DNA of 64,000 bases from JBKEBQ01 sp047973225. Its GTDB lineage: Bacteria; Bacillota_I; Bacilli_A; Erysipelotrichales; Erysipelotrichaceae. The notes below the pieces were generated by a model. That model did not search any database. It was not told where the DNA came from and saw nothing but the letters and a program-made list of their open reading frames with translations. Numbering within the stretch: position 1 is the stretch's first letter; every line of letters begins with the position of its first letter. Where the stretch lies: NCBI GenBank assembly GCA_047973225.1, contig JBKEBQ010000017.1, forward strand, positions 15,521 to 79,520, given 5' to 3'. Shown here in pieces: positions 61,614-64,000 of the stretch. Made by a program: the position numbers and the translations under genes.

Positions 61614-63101
61614 ATGGAAAAATATACAGAACAAGAATTGATTCGTAGAGAAAAGGCGAAAGAATTAGAAGCGATGGGAATTGATCCGTTTGGAGATCGA
61701 TATGACCGGAGTCATAAAAGTGGTGAAATTAAAGATCAATATGAAGAAATGAATAAAGAAGCGTTGCTAGAACTTAATGTTCATGTGAAGATTGCAGGTC
61801 GCATTATGACTAAACGCCGTCAAGGAAAAGCGGGGTTTATGCATATCCAAGATATTGATGGAAAAATACAAATTTATGTTCGTAAAGATGTTATTGGAGA
61901 AGAACAATATGAAATTTTTAAGAAGAGTGATTTGGGGGATATCGTTGGAATTGAGGGAAGTGTCATGAAGACAAATCATGGAGAGCTTTCGATAAAAGCT
62001 GAAACATATACACATTTGAGCAAGGCGCTTCGTCCGCTTCCTGAAAAATTCCATGGATTAAGCGATATTGAAGAGCGTTATCGCCGTCGTTATGTGGATT
62101 TGATTATGAATGAAGATGCAAAACACATTGCTTTAACAAGACCAAGAATTATTCGTTCCATTCAAAAATATTTAGATGAGCGAGGGTTGGTTGAAGTTGA
62201 AACACCAGTATTACAGCCTATTCTTGGGGGTGCCTCTGCACGTCCATTTGAAACGCATCACAACACGCTTGATATGCCATTTTACTTGCGTATCGCAACA
62301 GAATTACCATTAAAACGTTTGATTGTAGGTGGTTTAGAAGGCGTTTATGAGATTGGTCGTTTGTTTAGAAATGAGGGAATGGATAAAAATCACAATCCGG
62401 AGTTTACAACGGTTGAAGCATATGTTGCGTATTCGGATATGTATGGAATGATGGATTTATGTGAGGGATTGATGGAAAGTGTTGCAATGGAGGTTTGTGG
62501 ACGTGTAGACATTGCATGGAATGAAAAAACAATAAGTTTAAAGGCACCATTCAAAAGAGTGCATATGGTAGATATGGTGAAAGAAGTGTGCGGTGTTGAT
62601 TTTTGGCAAGAAATGGGCTATGAAGAGGCGTTGGAAATTGCAAAGCAACACAATGTTCATGTAGAAAAACATCAAAATAGTGTTGGTCATATTATCAATT
62701 TATTCTTTGAAACATTTTGTGAGGAAAAAATTGTGCAACCAACGCACGTATATGGACATCCAGTAGAAATTTCACCACTTGCAAAAAAGAATAAACAGGA
62801 TTCACGTTTTGCGGAACGCTTTGAGTTGTTTATTGATGGCTCAGAATATTGTAATGCATTTTCAGAATTGAATAATCCAATCGATCAAAAAGAACGTTTT
62901 GAGAGTCAGCTAGACCAAAAAGAATTAGGAAATGTCGAAGCAAATGAAATGGATAGTGATTATGTTGAAGCGTTAGAGTATGGACTTCCACCAACGGGGG
63001 GGATAGGAATTGGGATTGATCGTTTTGTGATGTTGTTGACAAATCAATCCAGTATTCGTGAGGTGCTGTTGTTCCCACATATGAGAAACTTGAACAAGTA
63101 A
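61614..63101 (+). CDS. lysS: Lysyl-tRNA synthetase (class II)
   Basis: Charges tRNA-Lys. The 495 residues hold the N-terminal OB-fold anticodon-binding domain (KAGFMHIQDIDGKIQIYV), the class II motifs RYVDLI, motif 2 GRLFRNEGMDKNHNPEFT and motif 3 GIGIGIDRFVMLLT. From the ATG at 61614 (AAGGAGAAC) it matches family length. An open frame upstream runs through the T-box and is not coding. Regulation by the Lys T-box is direct from sequence. The chromosome's core block ends here, and accessory DNA begins about 100 bases later. Confidence 0.96.
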   Translation: MEKYTEQELIRREKAKELEAMGIDPFGDRYDRSHKSGEIKDQYEEMNKEALLELNVHVKIAGRIMTKRRQGKAGFMHIQDIDGKIQIYVRKDVIGEEQYEIFKKSDLGDIVGIEGSVMKTNHGELSIKAETYTHLSKALRPLPEKFHGLSDIEERYRRRYVDLIMNEDAKHIALTRPRIIRSIQKYLDERGLVEVETPVLQPILGGASARPFETHHNTLDMPFYLRIATELPLKRLIVGGLEGVYEIGRLFRNEGMDKNHNPEFTTVEAYVAYSDMYGMMDLCEGLMESVAMEVCGRVDIAWNEKTISLKAPFKRVHMVDMVKEVCGVDFWQEMGYEEALEIAKQHNVHVEKHQNSVGHIINLFFETFCEEKIVQPTHVYGHPVEISPLAKKNKQDSRFAERFELFIDGSEYCNAFSELNNPIDQKERFESQLDQKELGNVEANEMDSDYVEALEYGLPPTGGIGIGIDRFVMLLTNQSSIREVLLFPHMRNLNK

Positions 63102-63275
63102 AATGCTTAAAAACCTTTAAAATGGGGACTTGTACTAACTTCAAATAGGTTTTGTACACCAAAAATACACCAATTTAAATAAACATAGAGGAGTTACATT
63201 AATTTGTGATTCCTTTTTTTGCGTTCATACATAGCCAATTTATTTGAATTGGCTTATAAGAAAGGAGGTAGTAAC

Positions 63276-63466
63276 ATGCCATATGGAAAAGTGATAACCA
63301 TATCCAATCAAAAAGGTGGTGTAGGAAAAACAACAACAAGTATCAATCTTGCAAGTGCATTGAGTTTAAAGAGGGAAAAAGTATTGTTGATTGATTTTGA
63401 TCCACAAGGTGATTCTGGTAAAGCACTTGGGTATGAGCCTAGTGAAATAAAAAAGACAAGTGTCAA
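63276..63466 (+). pseudogene. ParA/Soj-type ATPase, cut off by an insertion
   Basis: The start has AGGAGGTAG before an ATG and encodes MPYGKVITISNQKGGVGKTT, the deviant Walker A of ParA ATPases, then LLIDFDPQGDSGKALGYEPS. After 63 codons the frame runs into a small IS and ends 9 codons later at 63494 with IS-derived residues. A complete ParA has about 255 residues, so only the N-terminal quarter remains. Such parA genes mark plasmids and integrative elements. This is accessory DNA placed right after lysS. Confidence 0.8.
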
Positions 63467-63820
63467 GGGTTTGTCAATAAAAGTGTGTAAGTAATTAATC
63501 CGCATTGATGAACTGATTCACTCTTTTTTCAAAATCAGGACTAATGAGAAGCTGATTCATAACCTAAATGATGTTCCATCTCGCCTTGCAACATCGTTTC
63601 AGACTTTGGTCCAAATAGATTTTTTAAAGCGTCATTCATGTCTTGTACATTTTTAGGATTATATTCTTTAATAATCTGTTGTGCTAGTGCTACTGCTTTT
63701 GGGTCTCTCTTTATTTTTGTCATTATCTTTACCTCTTTCATTTGTTTTATCATACACAAATTAAAAACCATGTAGGTAGAGCCGTACGCTCTCTACTTAC
63801 ACAGTTTATTTTACACTCCC
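63467..63820. mobile_element. IS256-type deletion derivative with 27-base imperfect terminal repeats
   Basis: Terminal repeats at 63467-63493 and 63794-63820 match at 20 of 27 positions, sharing GGG, TGTGTAAGTA and intervening bases. Inside is the N-terminal part of an IS256-family transposase on the minus strand and a short C-terminal-like scrap, so about 1 kb of the element is missing. The eight bases flanking each end are not the same, so no target duplication is seen. The element cuts the parA-like gene. Confidence 0.7.
63541..63723 (-). pseudogene. IS256-family transposase, N-terminal fragment
   Basis: From the ATG at 63723 (AGAGGTAAAG upstream) the frame reads MTKIKRDPKAVALAQQIIKE, continues KNVQDMNDALKNLFGP and GEMEHHLGYES, and stops. 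This is the familiar start of IS256 mutator-type transposases, which are about 390-400 residues long. Only 60 codons are left. Beyond the stop, minus-strand DNA to about 63497 reads SPDFEKRVNQFINAD in another frame, perhaps the old C-terminal end. The catalytic DDE residues are all lost. Confidence 0.85.
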
Positions 63821-63883
63821 GCTTCTTCTAAAATTTACTCTTCAAACAAAGTATCACACTTATCTATTGGATCTCTTTATCTT

Positions 63884-64000
63884 TTATAAATTCTCTATTA
63901 AACGCTTAGTTCCCATACCATTGCTTGTATATAGCTCACTTTCGAATGCAGCCAAACACTTCTTTGCAGCTTCTGTAATGGTTTCCCCTTTAACGATATG
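63884..64000 (-). CDS. C-terminal end of an unidentified gene, cut by the window edge
   Basis: The minus-strand frame is open from the window edge and ends at a TAA at 63884, giving 38 residues: KGETITEAAKKCLAAFESEL, then YTSNGMGTKRLIENL. It is helical and hydrophilic with no membrane segment or known motif. The 60 bases between this stop and the IS are AT-rich. Product and family are unknown, and it could belong to the same accessory element as the parA remnant. Confidence 0.4.
   Translation of the reverse strand, partial: HIVKGETITEAAKKCLAAFESELYTSNGMGTKRLIENL

Noticed and set aside
1..64000. CRISPR arrays, rRNA or tRNA genes
   Set aside because: I found no regularly spaced direct repeats and no tRNA-like cloverleaf or rRNA segment by reading.

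Overview
The window is AT-rich bacterial DNA with strong AGGAGG-type ribosome binding sites, lipoproteins, an HPr with a regulatory serine, a Lys T-box and many intrinsic terminators. This points to a low-GC Gram-positive (Firmicutes/Bacillota). The housekeeping blocks and their order (rnmV-rsmA-ispE; rpsF-ssb-rpsR followed by gdpP-rplI-dnaB-walJ; tilS-hpt-ftsH-hslO-dusB-lysS) together with the MEP isoprenoid genes would fit the Erysipelotrichia, but that placement is inference and no rRNA is present to confirm it.

Layout. 1-1.4 kb: end of an arsenic-type cassette (ArsP-like permease, thioredoxin-like protein, arsC with an in-frame stop). 1.6-3.7 kb: OmpR-type two-component system. 3.8-6 kb: rnmV, rsmA, ispE. 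6.4-7.1 kb: a TauE/SafE exporter on the minus strand. 7.4-11.7 kb: an operon of binding protein, ATPase, double permease and a fused HTH-nucleotidyltransferase, behind a palindrome that covers the promoter. 11.9-18.1 kb: a bacteriocin/RiPP-like accessory island, partly decayed (frameshifted ABC ATPase, permease, 35-residue peptide, broken PqqD-radical SAM gene) and partly intact (fused ABC ATPase/FtsX permease plus a secreted 127-residue peptide on the minus strand). 18.4-25.7 kb: housekeeping genes (tsaC, rpiB, glyA, cyclophilin, HAD phosphatases, ispD, phosphomutase). 25.8-32.1 kb: a second binding-protein ABC importer with a YesM/YesN-type two-component system and a cre-like site. 32.3-33.7 kb: relics of a lactococcin-972 type bacteriocin locus. 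33.9-34.8 kb: a LytTR regulator with a DUF3021 partner. 34.9-63.1 kb: almost wholly core genes for translation, replication, c-di-AMP turnover, cell shape, wall, repair, tRNA modification and proteolysis. 63.1-64 kb: the edge of an accessory region, where a small IS256-type deletion derivative interrupts a parA-like gene.

Features that cut across the window. Six genes (rnmV, ispD, rlmH, tilS and two lipoprotein genes) have a -10 hexamer exactly six bases before the ATG and no ribosome binding site, so they probably give leaderless mRNAs. Two ABC importers of the FbpB/PotABC type lie 14 kb apart; one is tied to a cytidylyltransferase-like enzyme and the other to sugar-type regulation. Three separate peptide-toxin or RiPP loci lie within 21 kb, two of them decayed. 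The strongest candidate for something undescribed is the secreted aromatic-rich peptide with its fused ABC transporter at 15.5-18.1 kb.
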